64,000 bases of DNA from Pantoea sp. RIT-PI-b (GTDB lineage Bacteria > Pseudomonadota > Gammaproteobacteria > Enterobacterales > Enterobacteriaceae). Shown in pieces: positions 8,288 to 17,422 of this stretch. Made by a program: the position numbers and the translations under genes. The stretch spans positions 124,001-188,000 of the forward strand of contig NZ_LGIS01000026.1 in NCBI RefSeq assembly GCF_001187905.1, given 5' to 3'. How positions within the stretch are numbered: position 1 is the stretch's first letter; every line of letters begins with the position of its first letter. Below the pieces are notes generated by a model, which did no database searches, was not told the origin of the DNA, and worked only from the letters and a program-made list of their open reading frames with translations.

Positions 8288-9544
8288 ATGCGTTTAGGCG
8301 TAATCGCGGACGACTTTACTGGCGCCACCGACATTGCCAGCTTCCTGGTACAGAACGGTCTGCCGACCATTCAGTTCAACGGCGTACCAGAAGGTCACGA
8401 TGAATTAAGCGCGCAGGCGATTGTTATCAGCCTGAAGTCGCGCTCGTGCCCGGCCCAGCAGGCCATCGACCAGTCGCTGGCGGCGCTGCAGTGGCTGCAA
8501 CAGCAGGGCTGCGATCGCTTCTACTTCAAATATTGCTCCACTTTCGACAGCACCGAGCATGGCAACATCGGTCCGGTGACCGATGCGCTGTTGCAGGCGC
8601 TAGGCGAAACGCAAACGGTGATCTCGCCGTCGCTGCCGGTCAACGGTCGTACGGTGTATCAGGGCTATCTGTTTGTTGCCGACCAGCTGCTGTCCGAATC
8701 GGGCATGCGCCATCATCCGGTGACGCCAATGACCGACAGTAATCTGGTGCGCCTGATGACGCATCAGGCCAAAGGTCAGGCAGCGGTAATCAATGCAGCA
8801 CAGCTGGATCAAGGTGCCGATGCGGTGCGTGCGCAGCTCGATGCGCTGAAAGCGCAGGGCATCAACTATGTGGTGCTGGACGCGTTGCACGAGCAGCATC
8901 TGCTGACGCAGGGCGAGGCGCTGAAAGAGATGCGTCTGGTGACCGGTGGTTCAGGACTGGCAATTGGGATTGCCCGCGCCTGGGCGACGCAGCAGCAGAA
9001 CCGCGATGCCGAACAGGCTGGTCGTCCACAGGGCGAGCGCGCGGTGGTGATTTCTGGATCCTGCTCGCAGATGACCAACCGTCAGGTAGAGGCCTATCGC
9101 CAGCACGCGCCATCGCACGAAGTGCGGGTTGAACGCTGCCTCGACGATGTTGCTGGCTATGCGCAGGAGCTATGCGATTGGGTTGCCGCCCATCATCAGC
9201 CCGATCTGGCACCGTTGCTGTTTGCCACTGCCGATGCGCAGCAACTACAGGCTATTCAGCAGCAGTACGGTGCGGCACGCAGCAGTGAAGCGGTTGAGCA
9301 GCTGTTTGCCGCCGTCACGCGCGAACTCAAAGCGCGCGGCTGGCAGCGCTTCATCGTCGCCGGCGGCGAAACCTCGGGCGTGGTAGCGCAAAGCCTGGGC
9401 GTCACCGCGTTCCATATTGGACCGATGATTTCACCGGGCGTGCCGTGGGTGCGTGACATCCAGCAGCCGCTGTCGCTGGCGCTGAAATCAGGCAACTTTG
9501 GCGACGAACAGTTCTTTGCCCGCGCACAAACGGAGTTTTCATGA
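8288..9544 (+). CDS. otnK: 3-oxo-tetronate kinase OtnK
   Basis: DUF1537-family sugar-acid kinase of 418 aa. It phosphorylates 3-oxo-tetronate at C4 using ATP. The N-terminal motif GVIADDFTGATDIASFL and the C-terminal nucleotide-binding GGETSGVV are characteristic of the family. The gene starts 2 bp after ltnD stops and its own stop overlaps the otnC start, so it is tightly coupled in the operon. The E. coli equivalent is YgbK. Confidence 0.93.
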   Translation: MRLGVIADDFTGATDIASFLVQNGLPTIQFNGVPEGHDELSAQAIVISLKSRSCPAQQAIDQSLAALQWLQQQGCDRFYFKYCSTFDSTEHGNIGPVTDALLQALGETQTVISPSLPVNGRTVYQGYLFVADQLLSESGMRHHPVTPMTDSNLVRLMTHQAKGQAAVINAAQLDQGADAVRAQLDALKAQGINYVVLDALHEQHLLTQGEALKEMRLVTGGSGLAIGIARAWATQQQNRDAEQAGRPQGERAVVISGSCSQMTNRQVEAYRQHAPSHEVRVERCLDDVAGYAQELCDWVAAHHQPDLAPLLFATADAQQLQAIQQQYGAARSSEAVEQLFAAVTRELKARGWQRFIVAGGETSGVVAQSLGVTAFHIGPMISPGVPWVRDIQQPLSLALKSGNFGDEQFFARAQTEFS

Positions 9545-10170
9545 TGACCGAACAACAAGCACGCGAAGAGATGGTCCAGCTCGGCGCGTCCTTCTTCCAG
9601 CGCGGTTACGCCACCGGTTCGGCAGGTAACCTGTCGCTGCTGCTGGAGGATGGCCATCTGTTAGCTACGCCTACCGGCTCCTGCCTCGGCGAGCTGCAGG
9701 CCGATCGCCTGTCGAAAGTGACACTACAGGGCGAATGGCTTTCCGGCGACAAGCCCTCGAAAGAGGTGGCATTTCATCGCGCACTCTATCTCAACAATCC
9801 AAACTGCAAAGCGGTGGTGCATCTGCACAGCCACTATTTGACGGCGCTCTCCTGCCTGAGCGATCTCGACAGCGAAAACTGCATTCGTCCTTTCACGCCG
9901 TACGTGGTAATGCGTGTCGGTGATGTACCGGTGGTGCCGTATTACAAACCCGGCGATCAGCGGCTAGCGGACGATTTGGCCAACCTGGCGTCGCGCTATA
10001 ACGCTTTCCTGCTGGCCAATCACGGCCCGGTGGTGGTGGGAAAATCCTTGCGCGAAGCCGCTAATAACACTGAAGAACTGGAAGAGACCGCGCGTTTGAT
10101 GTTTACGCTCGGCGACCGCCCGATTCGTTATCTGACCGATAGCGAAGTGGCGGAATTGAGGAACTACTGA
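9541..10170 (+). CDS. otnC: 3-oxo-tetronate 4-phosphate decarboxylase OtnC
   Basis: Class II aldolase/adducin-fold protein of 209 aa. The zinc-ligand motif HLHSH is at about residues 94-98, a second histidine is in ANHGPVVVG, and a glutamate in [10 protein letters not shown] is a candidate catalytic acid. It decarboxylates 3-oxo-tetronate 4-phosphate to dihydroxyacetone phosphate, the exit of the pathway to glycolysis. Two adjacent ATGs (9541 and 9544) are possible starts; the first overlaps the otnK stop as ATGA. Confidence 0.92.
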   Translation: MMTEQQAREEMVQLGASFFQRGYATGSAGNLSLLLEDGHLLATPTGSCLGELQADRLSKVTLQGEWLSGDKPSKEVAFHRALYLNNPNCKAVVHLHSHYLTALSCLSDLDSENCIRPFTPYVVMRVGDVPVVPYYKPGDQRLADDLANLASRYNAFLLANHGPVVVGKSLREAANNTEELEETARLMFTLGDRPIRYLTDSEVAELRNY

Positions 10171-10949
10171 TGCCTAAGTTTGCAGCCAACTTATCGACCC
10201 AATTCGGCGAACTGCCGTTTATCGAACGCTTTGCCGCCGCGGCAAACGCCGGCTTTCGCGCCGTCGAATTCCTGTTCCCGTATGACTTTCCCGCCGAGGT
10301 GATTAAAGCCGAGCTGGAGAAACATCAGCTGGAGCTGGTGCTGTTCAACACCGCGGCAGGCAATGTGCAGGCGGGCGAATGGGGCGTTTCGGCGATTCCA
10401 GGACGTGAAGATGAGGCGCGCGCCGATATCGATCGGGCGCTGGAGTATGCGCTGGTGCTGAATTGTCAGCAGGTGCATATCATGGCGGCAACGGTGCCAA
10501 ACGGTGCCGATCGCGCCGCTTATGAAACCACTTTTGTGCAGAACATGCATTACGCCGCGGAACGTTTCGCGCCGCACGGTATTCGCCTGTTGCTGGAAGC
10601 GCTGAACCCCGTCACCAAGCCGAACTACCTCTACTCCAGCCAGTATCAAACGCTGGCGATGATGGCGCGCATCGATCGTCCGAACGTCTTTACCCAGCTC
10701 GATCTGTTTCATGCGCAGCTGGTGGACGGCAATCTGACCCATCTGATTCGCGAATATGCCGGGCGGTATCGTCATATCCAGATCGCCTCGGCACCGCATC
10801 GTCACGAACCGGATGAAGGCGAGATTAACTACACCTATCTGTTCAATCTGCTGGATGAGGTGGGCTACGACGGTTGGGTGGGATGTGAATATATCCCGCG
10901 CGGCCGCACCGAAGCCGGTCTTGGCTGGTTCGCGCCATACGCTAAATAA
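10170..10949 (+). CDS. otnI: 2-oxo-tetronate isomerase OtnI
   Basis: A 259-aa TIM-barrel protein of the hydroxypyruvate isomerase/AP-endonuclease-2 superfamily. It converts 2-oxo-tetronate to 3-oxo-tetronate before the kinase step. Metal-ligand segments [18 protein letters not shown] and [11 protein letters not shown] are visible. Its ATG shares one base with the otnC stop (TGATG). The order ltnD-otnK-otnC-otnI matches E. coli ygbJKLM. Confidence 0.92.
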   Translation: MPKFAANLSTQFGELPFIERFAAAANAGFRAVEFLFPYDFPAEVIKAELEKHQLELVLFNTAAGNVQAGEWGVSAIPGREDEARADIDRALEYALVLNCQQVHIMAATVPNGADRAAYETTFVQNMHYAAERFAPHGIRLLLEALNPVTKPNYLYSSQYQTLAMMARIDRPNVFTQLDLFHAQLVDGNLTHLIREYAGRYRHIQIASAPHRHEPDEGEINYTYLFNLLDEVGYDGWVGCEYIPRGRTEAGLGWFAPYAK

Positions 10950-10966
10950 CCCTTGTTTTACCCCCA

Positions 10967-10990
10967 GCACAGCGCTTTAACGCGCTGTGC
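10967..10990 (+). terminator. Stem-loop after otnI without a T-run
   Basis: GCACAGCGC (10967-10975) pairs perfectly with GCGCTGTGC (10982-10990) around a 6-nt loop, 17 bp after the otnI stop. No U-tract follows, so it may stabilise the mRNA end or attenuate transcription into the permease gene rather than terminate fully. Confidence 0.5.
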
Positions 10991-11030
10991 CAATGACGTC
11001 TTACTCCAATACCTTAAAAAAACAAATTCC

Positions 11031-11162
11031 AACTCTACCGTAAATACTTCGAGCTGCAGGAAGGCGGCAAGTGGGTGAGTCCCCAGGAGCTTACTGAAGT
11101 CAGTGACAGGGGCGAGCACACGCAGCCAACGCACCTGCAGCGTGAAGTATTTAGGGTAGTTA
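11031..11162. repeat. ERIC element
   Basis: The core GTGAGTCCCCAGGAGCTTAC at 11074-11093 and the following CAGTGACAGGGGCGAGC match the two classic ERIC primer regions with few changes. The outer arms are inverted: TAAATACTTC with CTGCAGG on the left, CCTGCAG with GAAGTATTTA on the right. The length of about 130 bp fits the usual 127 bp. It sits in the transcribed gap between otnI and the GntP-type permease gene. Confidence 0.9.
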
Positions 11163-11177
11163 AATTAGAGGGATACC

Positions 11178-12530
11178 ATGTCTACCGCGTTGTTATTAGC
11201 TATCGCTACCGCCAGCATCGTGATCTTGCTGTTGCTGGTGATTAAAACCAAAGTGCACCCTTTCGTGGCGCTGCTGATTGTCAGCCTGCTGGTGGCGATT
11301 GCTACCGGCATTCCGGCGGACAAAATCATGGAAACCATCTTTAGCGGGATGGGCAATTTGCTGGGGCATATCACTATCATCATCGTGCTGGGGGCGATGC
11401 TGGGCGCGGTGATTGAAGCCTCGGGCGGAGCGGAGTCGCTGGCGCAGCGCTTCAGTAAATCGCTAGGTATCAAACGTACCGTCGCGGCGTTGACCATGGC
11501 GGCCTTTATCCTCGGCATTCCGGTATTCTTCGAGGTCGGCTTTATCATCGTGATTCCGCTGATTTATGGCTTCACCAAGGTGGCGCGCGTCTCGCCGCTG
11601 AAGTTTGGTCTGCCGATGGCGGGCGTGATGCTGACGGTGCACGTGGCGCTGCCGACCCATCCGGGCGCGGCGGCGGCGGCGGGTATTCTGCATACCGATA
11701 TGGGCTGGCTGATGATGCTGGGCATCCTGATCTCGATTCCGGTGGGCATCGTGGGCTACTACGTGGCGAAAGCGATGAACCTGCGTCAGTACCACCTTTC
11801 GGTCGATGTGCTGGAGCAGTTGCAGCTGGCGAAGCCGGAAGGGCAGGCGAAAAATGACGCGCCACCGCCGGGTGCGCTGACCATTACCGGCCTGATTGTG
11901 GTACCGATCCTGTTAATCGTGATGGGGACCTTGGCACACACCACGCTGGCAGAAGGCAGCATGCTGCGCTCAGTAATGACGGTAATTGGTACGCCAGCGA
12001 TTGCGTTGCTGATTGCCCTTGGGCTGGCGGCATGGCTGCTGGGCGTGCGTCGCGGCTGGAGTAAAGAGAAGCTGGAAGATTTGACTGGCCGCGCAATTCC
12101 CAGTTCCGCCAGCGTGATTCTGGTGGCGGGTGCGGGCGGTGCATTTGGTAAGGTGTTGGTGGAGTCTGGCGTGGGTAAAGCGTTGGCGTTGACGCTGGAA
12201 ACCCTGCATCTGCCGCTGGTACCGGCTGCGTTTATTCTGTCGCTGGCGCTGCGTGCCTCGCAAGGATCGGCAACGGTAGCGATTCTCACCACCAGCGGTT
12301 TGCTAAGCCAGGCGGTCGGTGATGTGACGGATATGCAGCGCGTTTTGGTGACGCTGGCGGCCTGTTTCGGCGGGTTAGGCTTGTCTCACGTTAATGATGC
12401 GGGCTTCTGGGTCGTGACGCGCTATCTGGGCTTATCGGTAGCGGATGGACTGAAAACCTGGACGGTGCTGACTACCGTGATGGGCCTGAGCGGTTTTGCG
12501 CTGACGTGGCTGGTGTGGGGAATGATTTAA
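11178..12530 (+). CDS. ygbN: GntP-family permease, probable threonate importer (YgbN-like)
   Basis: A 450-aa inner-membrane protein of the gluconate:H+ symporter family with about twelve hydrophobic segments. Family motifs include PTHPGAAAAAGILH and ASQGSATVAILTTSG, and GGLGLSHVNDAGFW near the C terminus. E. coli carries ygbN at the same place after the otn genes. Import of L-threonate or a related four-carbon acid is inferred from context. The ERIC element upstream may uncouple its expression from otnI. Confidence 0.85.
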   Translation: MSTALLLAIATASIVILLLLVIKTKVHPFVALLIVSLLVAIATGIPADKIMETIFSGMGNLLGHITIIIVLGAMLGAVIEASGGAESLAQRFSKSLGIKRTVAALTMAAFILGIPVFFEVGFIIVIPLIYGFTKVARVSPLKFGLPMAGVMLTVHVALPTHPGAAAAAGILHTDMGWLMMLGILISIPVGIVGYYVAKAMNLRQYHLSVDVLEQLQLAKPEGQAKNDAPPPGALTITGLIVVPILLIVMGTLAHTTLAEGSMLRSVMTVIGTPAIALLIALGLAAWLLGVRRGWSKEKLEDLTGRAIPSSASVILVAGAGGAFGKVLVESGVGKALALTLETLHLPLVPAAFILSLALRASQGSATVAILTTSGLLSQAVGDVTDMQRVLVTLAACFGGLGLSHVNDAGFWVVTRYLGLSVADGLKTWTVLTTVMGLSGFALTWLVWGMI

Positions 12531-12537
12531 GTTCTCA

Positions 12538-12599
12538 GGTCGCCATGAATGGCGACCCTACAAACGGGCATTGCATAGGGTCGCCATTCATGGCGACCT
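12538..12599. repeat. Paired family A REP-like palindromes (BIME-like)
   Basis: Two copies of the palindrome GGTCGCCAT-(G/T)-AATGGCGACC with flanking GTAG tetranucleotides (CTAC on the first copy, TAGGG on the second) face each other. They lie between the convergent ygbN and sbcB stops. Confidence 0.8.
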
Positions 12600-12618
12600 C
12601 TCACCAGACCGCAGAGGA

Positions 12619-14040
12619 CTAAGACACCAGCTCCTGCGCATACAAATACAGCGCCTTCAGCTGCGCCATCTTCTCGCTGTTATCCTCATGCAAACTCGCC
12701 AGCGACTCCAGCTCCTGCAGGAACGCCTGCACACGATCGGCATTAAGCACTTCGCGGCGATGTTGCAGCCAGCGCTGCTGCTCTGCGTCATCCAACGTGC
12801 CGGGGAAATTACGTGCACGATAGCGGAACAGCAGTTTGCCAATGCGCTTATCTTCGAAGGTCAAATCCAGGGCCGGTAAGTTCTGCGGCGGCGTCTGGCG
12901 CAGAATATTCATGCCCGCGCGATCGGCATCGCTAAAGAATCCGTCATACAGCTGCGCATCCACGTCATCTGTAGGTTTAAACGGCTCCGCTTCGGCAAAC
13001 AGCGCCACCACTTTTTCCCGTACTTCCGCATGCTCGCGCAGCACCTTGAGGTTCGCCAGGCAGCGTTGGCGATCGATACCTAAGCGCGTAGCATCTTCCG
13101 GACGCAGCGTGCTCGCCGGCGCCAGCACCGGACATTTATTGATATGCACCAGCTTAATCGGCACCGCTGCCAGATCGCCTAAATCACTGTGGCGCGTATA
13201 CAGGCGCTCACGCAGTTCGTCAGATTCCAGCTCAAGCAGCGGCGACATATCACCGGCCAAATCAGCGACAATCAGCGCATTGCGGTTATCCGGATGCCAC
13301 GCCAGCGGCACAATCCAGCTGGTGTTGCCGCGCGCTGCGCCGAACATGCCGGAAACGTGCACCAGCGGCTTCATCTGCGGGATATCAATCAGCGTCATCA
13401 ATTTCTGCTTGTTGCGATGGGTAAACAGAAACTCAAACAGCTTCGGCTGCTTCTCTTTCACCAGTTTCGCCATCGCCAGCGTGGCGTAAACGTCGGACAT
13501 CGCATCGTGCGCCTGTTCGTGCGCCACGCCGTTGGCCTTAGTGAGATGCTCCAGCTTAAAGCTCGGGAAGCCATCATCATTCTCTGGCCACACAATCCCT
13601 TCCGGACGCAGCGCATAGCAGGCGCGCATCACGTCGAGCAGATCCCAGCGCGAATTGCCGTTCTGCCAGCTCCAGCCGTAAGGATCGAAGAAGTTGCGGT
13701 AAAAAATATTGCGCGTCACTTCATCATCGAAACGCACATTGTTGTAACCAATCACACAGGTTTGCGGTTCGCTAAACAGACCATGAATGCGTTCAGCAAA
13801 CGCCGCTTCTGTAACGCCGCGCGCTTTGGCGGTTTGCGGCGTAATGCCGGTGATCATCACCGCTTCTGGCTGTGGCAGATAATCGTCGGCGGGCTGGCAA
13901 TAAAAGACCTGCGGTTCACCTACTGCATTGAATTCTTTATCGGTACGCAGGCCGGCAAACTGCGCCGGACGGTCCAGCGACGGACTTTTACCGAAGGTCT
14001 CATAATCGTGGAACAAGAAGGTGAACTCAGAGGCGGGCAC
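12619..14040 (-). CDS. sbcB: Exonuclease I SbcB
   Basis: Single-strand 3'-5' DNA exonuclease, DEDDh class. Exo I: FLFHDYETFG contains the first DxE pair; NNVRFDDEVTRNIFYRNF follows the E. coli sequence closely; the third motif HDAMSDVYATLAMAKL has the catalytic His and Asp. SH3-like and C-terminal domains follow. I chose GTG at 14040 because AGGA lies 7 bp upstream; this gives 473 aa, close to the E. coli length. The longer reading from TTG at 14067 (482 aa) lacks a ribosome-binding site. Confidence 0.93.
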   Translation of the reverse strand: MPASEFTFLFHDYETFGKSPSLDRPAQFAGLRTDKEFNAVGEPQVFYCQPADDYLPQPEAVMITGITPQTAKARGVTEAAFAERIHGLFSEPQTCVIGYNNVRFDDEVTRNIFYRNFFDPYGWSWQNGNSRWDLLDVMRACYALRPEGIVWPENDDGFPSFKLEHLTKANGVAHEQAHDAMSDVYATLAMAKLVKEKQPKLFEFLFTHRNKQKLMTLIDIPQMKPLVHVSGMFGAARGNTSWIVPLAWHPDNRNALIVADLAGDMSPLLELESDELRERLYTRHSDLGDLAAVPIKLVHINKCPVLAPASTLRPEDATRLGIDRQRCLANLKVLREHAEVREKVVALFAEAEPFKPTDDVDAQLYDGFFSDADRAGMNILRQTPPQNLPALDLTFEDKRIGKLLFRYRARNFPGTLDDAEQQRWLQHRREVLNADRVQAFLQELESLASLHEDNSEKMAQLKALYLYAQELVS

Positions 14041-14238
14041 GGCGTTATCCTGGCTAGATAGAATCAACGCACAGGATAGTCGTCCCTGGTTAGCAGTACA
14101 ACCTTCATCCTGTTCGCTGCGAGCGGGCGCGCAGCATTTATGCGCAGTTCATACTTTTTTTCAATTTATTCAGATCTGTAAGCGCTATTTGCCGTAAAAC
14201 GTGCGGCGGTAAATTCATTTTTTGATTTCGAGGAAGAA

Positions 14239-15408
14239 GTGTTGAAAAGGCGTCTGCTGGTTACTGTATCTGGAATGATTGTTTGGGCATCGTTGGCGCA
14301 GGCTGACGACAGCATGCCGTTTCCCCTGACGCCGCCGCCGATTGATGCGGCTTCGTGGGTGTTGATGGACGCCACTACCGGTCAAATTTTGACAGCCGGT
14401 AACCCGGACGAAGAGCGCAACCCGGCGAGCCTGACGAAATTGATGACCGGCTACGTCGTTGATCGCGCCATCGATCAGAATAAAGTCAGCCGCGATGACA
14501 AAGTCACCATCGGCAAAGATGCGTGGGGCGCGGGCAATCCGGTGTTCAAAGGCTCTTCACTGATGTTCCTCAAACCGGGCGATCAGGTCACGGTGCGCGA
14601 TCTGATGCGCGGCGTGATCATCGATTCCGGTAACGATGCCTGCGTGGCGCTGGCGGATCACGTGGCCGGCAGTGAAGGCAGCTTTGTCACCATGATGAAC
14701 AACTACGTGCAGAAGCTCGGTCTGACGCACACCCATTTTGAAACCGTGCACGGCCTTGATGCGCCGGGTCAACACACCACGGCACGCGATTTGGCGGTGC
14801 TGTCGCGCGCGATTATCAGCGGCGAGCCCGATTTCTACGCCATGTACGGTGAGAAAACCCTCACGTGGAACGGCATCACCCAGAACAACCGTAACGGTTT
14901 GCTGTGGGATCAAAATCTGCACGTCGATGGCCTGAAAACTGGTCACACCGAAAGCGCGGGCTTTAACATCATCGCTTCCAGCGTGGTGGGACGTCATCGC
15001 CTGATTGCGGTGATCATGGGCGGCAAGAGCCCGAAAGGCCGTGAAGATCAGGCGCGTAAGCTGCTGGTGTGGGGCCAAAACACCTTTGATACCGTGCAAC
15101 TGTTCCACGCCGGCAAAAAAATCGGCACGGAAAACGTCTGGTACGGCAATCCGCATAAAGTCGATGTTGGCACCACGCAGGATATCTATCTGTCGCTGCC
15201 GCGCACCGAAGTCTCTAATGTGATGGCGAAGTACGTGATCGATCGCAAAGACCTGGAAGCGCCGCTCAAAGCGGGTGAGCAGATTGGTGAAATTCAGGTG
15301 ATGGACAAAGATAAGCAGCTGGCCAGCTATCCACTTTATACCCTGCAAACGGTTGAACAGGCTGGCATCATTACGCGCATTAGCGATTACGTGAAACAGA
15401 AACTGTAA
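14239..15408 (+). CDS. dacD: D-alanyl-D-alanine carboxypeptidase DacD (PBP6b)
   Basis: A 389-aa penicillin-binding protein with an N-terminal signal peptide (about 20 residues, cleavage after ASLAQA). It trims the terminal D-Ala of peptidoglycan stem peptides in the periplasm. The SxxK motif SLTK is at residues 64-67, SGN at 130-132 and KTG at 233-235. A C-terminal beta domain and a final amphipathic helix (RISDYVKQKL) would anchor it to the inner membrane. The start is GTG at 14239 behind GAGGAAG; the next TTG would also work. Divergent from sbcB, as in E. coli. Confidence 0.93.
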   Translation: MLKRRLLVTVSGMIVWASLAQADDSMPFPLTPPPIDAASWVLMDATTGQILTAGNPDEERNPASLTKLMTGYVVDRAIDQNKVSRDDKVTIGKDAWGAGNPVFKGSSLMFLKPGDQVTVRDLMRGVIIDSGNDACVALADHVAGSEGSFVTMMNNYVQKLGLTHTHFETVHGLDAPGQHTTARDLAVLSRAIISGEPDFYAMYGEKTLTWNGITQNNRNGLLWDQNLHVDGLKTGHTESAGFNIIASSVVGRHRLIAVIMGGKSPKGREDQARKLLVWGQNTFDTVQLFHAGKKIGTENVWYGNPHKVDVGTTQDIYLSLPRTEVSNVMAKYVIDRKDLEAPLKAGEQIGEIQVMDKDKQLASYPLYTLQTVEQAGIITRISDYVKQKL

Positions 15409-15496
15409 TCCATCGCGTATTTCAGCGCCGTCACGCGTGCCGTGGCGCGCTGGTGGTGGCACAATCGTGCTTTCGGCTGCTGAATTGAGGCAAGGT

Positions 15497-15961
15497 ATGA
15501 AAGCATCGATTGTTGAACGTAATCCGCAAAGCTGGCTGGGCTACTCTCTGCAAGGCCCGTGGCAGGAAACCGTGCCGCGCGGCTTTAACCGGCTGAAACG
15601 CTGGGTGAGCGAGCACCAGGCAGCAGGCGAATGGCTGGCGATTTATTACGGCAATCCGCAGGAGCTGCCGCCTGAAGCGCTGCGCGTGGAAACGGTGATT
15701 ACCGCAGCGGAGGACGCAATCCCTGCGGTGGGCGACGATATCGAAAAAGGATTATTGCCCGGCGGATGCTATTTCCATGCGCGCATCGAAGTACTCGATA
15801 ATGATTTTTTCAGCGCGTGGCACAGTTTGTTCGACAGCTTAAAAGCGCAGGGCGGCTGGCAAGTGGACAATCGTCCCTGTTTCGAACACTACCTTACTGA
15901 TGGATCTGACAGCGGCACCTGGCTGGTGGATATGTACATTCCGGTGCGCGCGGCTGAATAA
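15497..15961 (+). CDS. sbmC: DNA gyrase inhibitor SbmC (GyrI-like)
   Basis: A 154-aa cytoplasmic protein of the GyrI-like/AraC effector-binding fold. E. coli SbmC (157 aa) protects gyrase from toxins such as microcin B17. The pattern SLQGPWQETVPRGFNRL, WLAIYYGNPQELP and PCFEHYLTDG...WLVDMYIPV corresponds to SbmC. I placed the start at ATG 15497 with GAGGCAAGG upstream; the frame is open 20 codons further but has no support. It lies 88 bp after dacD on the same strand. Confidence 0.85.
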   Translation: MKASIVERNPQSWLGYSLQGPWQETVPRGFNRLKRWVSEHQAAGEWLAIYYGNPQELPPEALRVETVITAAEDAIPAVGDDIEKGLLPGGCYFHARIEVLDNDFFSAWHSLFDSLKAQGGWQVDNRPCFEHYLTDGSDSGTWLVDMYIPVRAAE

Positions 15962-15968
15962 AATACGC

Positions 15969-16028
15969 GGTCACCATAAATGGCGCCCCTACTAAACACG
16001 CCCGTAGGGTCGTACCTTCATGGCGACC
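15969..16028. repeat. Degenerate pair of family A REP-like palindromes
   Basis: GGTCACCATAAATGGCGCCCCTAC and, facing it, GTAGGGTCGTACCTTCATGGCGACC are imperfect copies of the family A palindrome. They lie between sbmC and yeeA. Confidence 0.6.
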
Positions 16029-16054
16029 GATTCAATCACCGCACAAAACCCGAT

Positions 16055-16096
16055 GCGTTACATCAATGTTTCTATTGAGGAAATTAGATGTAACGC
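16055..16096. promoter_or_regulatory. 10-bp inverted repeat upstream of yeeA
   Basis: GCGTTACATC (16055-16064) and GATGTAACGC (16087-16096) are perfect inverted copies separated by 22 bp, about 110 bp upstream of yeeA. The spacing suits either a regulator dimer site or a hairpin in the leader. The factor is unknown. Confidence 0.35.
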
Positions 16097-16202
16097 GCAT
16101 GTTGAATTTCAGCCAAAGACAAAAATAATTGCGTTCAACCCTGATGGTTCGCGCATCGCCAGGGTAACATAGCGCGCAAATTTGTATCGTTCCCGGACAA
16201 CC

Positions 16203-17261
16203 ATGTTACGCGCTGACAAGCCCATCTCGCAGATTGAGTTCTGGTTCTACCGCCACTATCGCGCCGTACACGGCGTGCGCATCGCCATCGCCTTTGTACT
16301 GTGCTTCCTGTTTGTACGCCTCACCGACATTCCTGAAGGCACCTGGCCGCTGATTACGCTGGTGGTGGTGATGGGGCCGATTTCAACCTGGGGCAATGTA
16401 CTCCCGCGCGTGGTGCAACGCATTAGCGGCACCTTCGCCGGTCTGATCTCCGGTTTGATTGCGCTGAAGCTGGAACTATTTTCGCTGCCGGTGATGCTGG
16501 TGTGGTGCGCCATCGTTATGGTGGTCTGCGGCTATCTGACGCTGGGAAAACATCCCTATATGGCGTTGCTGATTGGCATTACGCTCGGTGTGGTGGTCGG
16601 CGCGCCGGCGGGCGATTTCACAATCGCTATGTGGCGCGGCGGCGATGTGATTCTGGGTTCGCTGATGGCGCTGCTGTTTAGCGCTATCTGGGCACAGCGG
16701 GCTTACACCCATTGGCGCATCCAGCTGTCGGACGCGTTTATCGCCATGGCCAAGCTGCATCACACCGGTTTCTCTGCCAACCTGCTGGAAAAACCGCGGC
16801 TGAATAAGCCCTTTCAGAAGCTGCTAAGTAGCGTGATTAAAATGCGCTCGCTGCTTGATCCCTCCAGCAAGGAGACGCGTATTCCGAAATCGGTGTTTGA
16901 GGCCATTCAGACCATCAACCGGAATATGGTCAACACCATGCAGATGCAGATTGATGCGTGGTGGTCATCGCGCGAGAGTCATCTGATTATGCTCAACGCG
17001 CCGACGCTGCGCCGTACCCAGCAGATGACGGAAGACACGCTCAATGCGCTGGCGACGCTGATGGTGAAAGGCGAAACCGAGGAGATCACCGCTAACAGTC
17101 ACGCGCTGGAAGAGATCACCCAGGAACTGGAGCAGCTGATTGCCAATCGCAGCGGACGCTCTGAAACCACGGCGATCTACGGCTATGTCTGGCTGAGCCT
17201 TGAACAGGCGCGTCAGCTGGAGCGTATGACGGATTTAGTGCGTCTGGCGCTGCGTAAATAG
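16203..17261 (+). CDS. yeeA: YeeA, FUSC-family inner-membrane protein
   Basis: A 352-aa protein, the same length as E. coli YeeA. An N-terminal block of about six membrane segments (residues 20-165, including TWPLITLVVVMGPISTWGNV) is followed by a cytoplasmic helical half (SKETRIPKSVFEAIQTINRN). FUSC proteins resemble aromatic-acid efflux pumps (AaeB), but the role of YeeA is not established to my knowledge. ATG 16203 (MLRADK) aligns with the E. coli start; a TTG seven codons upstream is possible. Confidence 0.88.
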   Translation: MLRADKPISQIEFWFYRHYRAVHGVRIAIAFVLCFLFVRLTDIPEGTWPLITLVVVMGPISTWGNVLPRVVQRISGTFAGLISGLIALKLELFSLPVMLVWCAIVMVVCGYLTLGKHPYMALLIGITLGVVVGAPAGDFTIAMWRGGDVILGSLMALLFSAIWAQRAYTHWRIQLSDAFIAMAKLHHTGFSANLLEKPRLNKPFQKLLSSVIKMRSLLDPSSKETRIPKSVFEAIQTINRNMVNTMQMQIDAWWSSRESHLIMLNAPTLRRTQQMTEDTLNALATLMVKGETEEITANSHALEEITQELEQLIANRSGRSETTAIYGYVWLSLEQARQLERMTDLVRLALRK

Positions 17262-17422
17262 TTTTCTCAGGCAATGACTTAATGTGAATCACGCTTTCTT
17301 TGCGCTAAGATAAGCGCCAGTCCGAATTTAGCTGTGAGAATTGCAACCCTTGCGGCCAACCCGCTAAGCTAAACGTTATGACTATTCCGCCTGCCGATGC
17401 AGGCCTTAAGAAAGGTGCCAAC

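Noticed and set aside
10191..10970. 259-codon minus-strand ORF opposite otnI
   Set aside because: Antisense shadow of otnI with no recognisable domain or ribosome-binding site.
13189..14061. 290-codon plus-strand ORF opposite sbcB
   Set aside because: Antisense to exonuclease I, with no domain and high His/Arg content.
14041..14067. TTG start for sbcB at 14067
   Set aside because: No ribosome-binding site precedes it, while GTG 14040 has AGGA seven bases upstream and gives the expected protein length.
14557..15462. 301-codon minus-strand ORF opposite dacD
   Set aside because: Antisense to a gene with all PBP motifs; no independent support.
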